Assembly (NCBI GenBank): GCA_910589395.1
Contig: CAJUTL010000056.1
Coordinates: 1 to 12,566 of the forward strand
Source: an uncultured Oscillospiraceae bacterium
GTDB lineage: Bacteria; Bacillota_A; Clostridia; Oscillospirales; Acutalibacteraceae
Reading direction: 5' to 3'
DNA: 12,566 bases
A program made the position numbers and the translations under genes. The notes under the pieces were generated by a model. The model was not told the origin of the DNA and ran no database searches. It was given only the letters and a program-made list of their open reading frames with translations. Below, piece after piece: positions 12,205-12,566 of this stretch. Each line of letters begins with the position of its first letter. Within the stretch, counting starts at the first letter, position 1.

Positions 12205-12233
12205 TTAGACAAGCTTTTCCCCGAAACGTTACA
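12205..12233 (-). promoter_or_regulatory. ECF-type promoter of the sigma/anti-sigma operon
   Basis: On the minus strand TGTAAC (12228-12233) is followed after 17 bp by GTCTAA (12205-12210). This resembles the AAC-rich -35 and GTC-containing -10 boxes of ECF factors such as B. subtilis SigX/SigM/SigW. No SigA-like pair is seen nearer the gene. Confidence 0.65.
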
Positions 12234-12314
12234 AATTTCCAGAAAAAAACTTACCACAGGCTCCAAAAAACCGCAACCGCTAAAAACAGGAAATTTTTTT
12301 AAAAAAAAGCTTGC

Positions 12315-12343
12315 ATTTTTCAAAAGGCTGTGATATACTCAAT
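12315..12343 (+). promoter_or_regulatory. Promoter of 5S rRNA copy 2
   Basis: TTGCAT is followed after 17 bp by TATACT. The boxes lie at about 12312-12317 and 12335-12340, depending on the exact frame of the A-rich run before them. It diverges from the ECF promoter, with about 80 bp of A/T-rich DNA between. Confidence 0.8.
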
Positions 12344-12368
12344 AAGCTGTCCGATGAGGGCAGGAAAA

Positions 12369-12485
<117 letters not shown>

Positions 12486-12489
12486 CATC

Positions 12490-12527
12490 AAAAAAGCAGT
12501 TGTCCCAAAAGGGACAGCTGCTTTTTT
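12490..12527 (+). terminator. Intrinsic terminator of 5S copy 2
   Basis: GCAGTTGTCCC-AAAA-GGGACAGCTGC (one T-G pair) has A6 before it and T6 after it. Its sequence is unrelated to the copy 1 terminator. Confidence 0.9.
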
Positions 12528-12566
12528 GATTTTAAATCCTGAAGAAAAATTCGTCAGAATTTTTCC

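Overview
The window looks like a chromosomal segment of a Gram-positive anaerobe of the class Clostridia, probably from the Oscillospiraceae group of the gut. Signs of this are GGAGG-type ribosome binding sites, TTGACA-N17-TATAAT-type promoters, a YabE-like G5/3D cell-wall protein, an ECF sigma factor paired with a zinc-finger anti-sigma factor, and intergenic DNA crowded with short dispersed repeats. No taxonomic search was possible, so this is inference. Almost all protein genes lie on the minus strand. The exceptions are a TtcA-like gene and two 5S rRNA genes, which lie on the plus strand.

Layout from left to right: (1) 1-900 holds repeat blocks and a short MecA C-terminal-domain-like gene (minus) with a strong terminator. 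(2) 899-3205 holds rpe (ribulose-phosphate 3-epimerase), an AEC-family permease and a three-helix membrane protein, all minus. (3) 3206-4087 is gene-free and is a mosaic of repeats. (4) 4088-5623 is a complete unit of promoter, YabE-like G5/3D cell-wall protein and terminator (minus). (5) 6019-7598 is a two-gene unit for a secreted matrixin-like zinc protease and a membrane-anchored partner of unknown function (minus). (6) 7652-8706 is the ribosomal operon rplM-rpsI with promoter, structured leader and terminator (minus). (7) 8830-9768 is a PP-loop tRNA-thiolation (TtcA-family) gene on plus. Its first ten codons and ribosome binding site are duplicated 159 bp upstream, heading a 43-residue ORF that overlaps a terminator-like hairpin. 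(8) 9769-10380 is a second repeat mosaic with a run of GC-rich hairpins. (9) 10424-12527 holds an ECF sigma/anti-sigma operon (minus), bracketed by two identical solitary 5S rRNA genes (plus), each with its own promoter and terminator.

The genes are mostly housekeeping or envelope functions: translation (rplM, rpsI, 5S, tRNA thiolation), the pentose phosphate pathway (rpe), cell wall and extracytoplasmic functions (YabE-like protein, protease pair, ECF system) and transport. I see no phage, plasmid, CRISPR or transposase gene.

The most unusual content is non-coding. There are three families of 7-bp tandem mini-repeats (units close to TTGTTAG, ATTGCTC and TCTAGCA), a palindromic AT-rich motif close to GCTAAATTCCAATTTAGC, and long imperfect hairpins beginning GTCATTCTGAG. 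These recur together in a partly conserved order. The duplicated start of the TtcA-like gene is the best candidate for a new regulatory or mobile arrangement.
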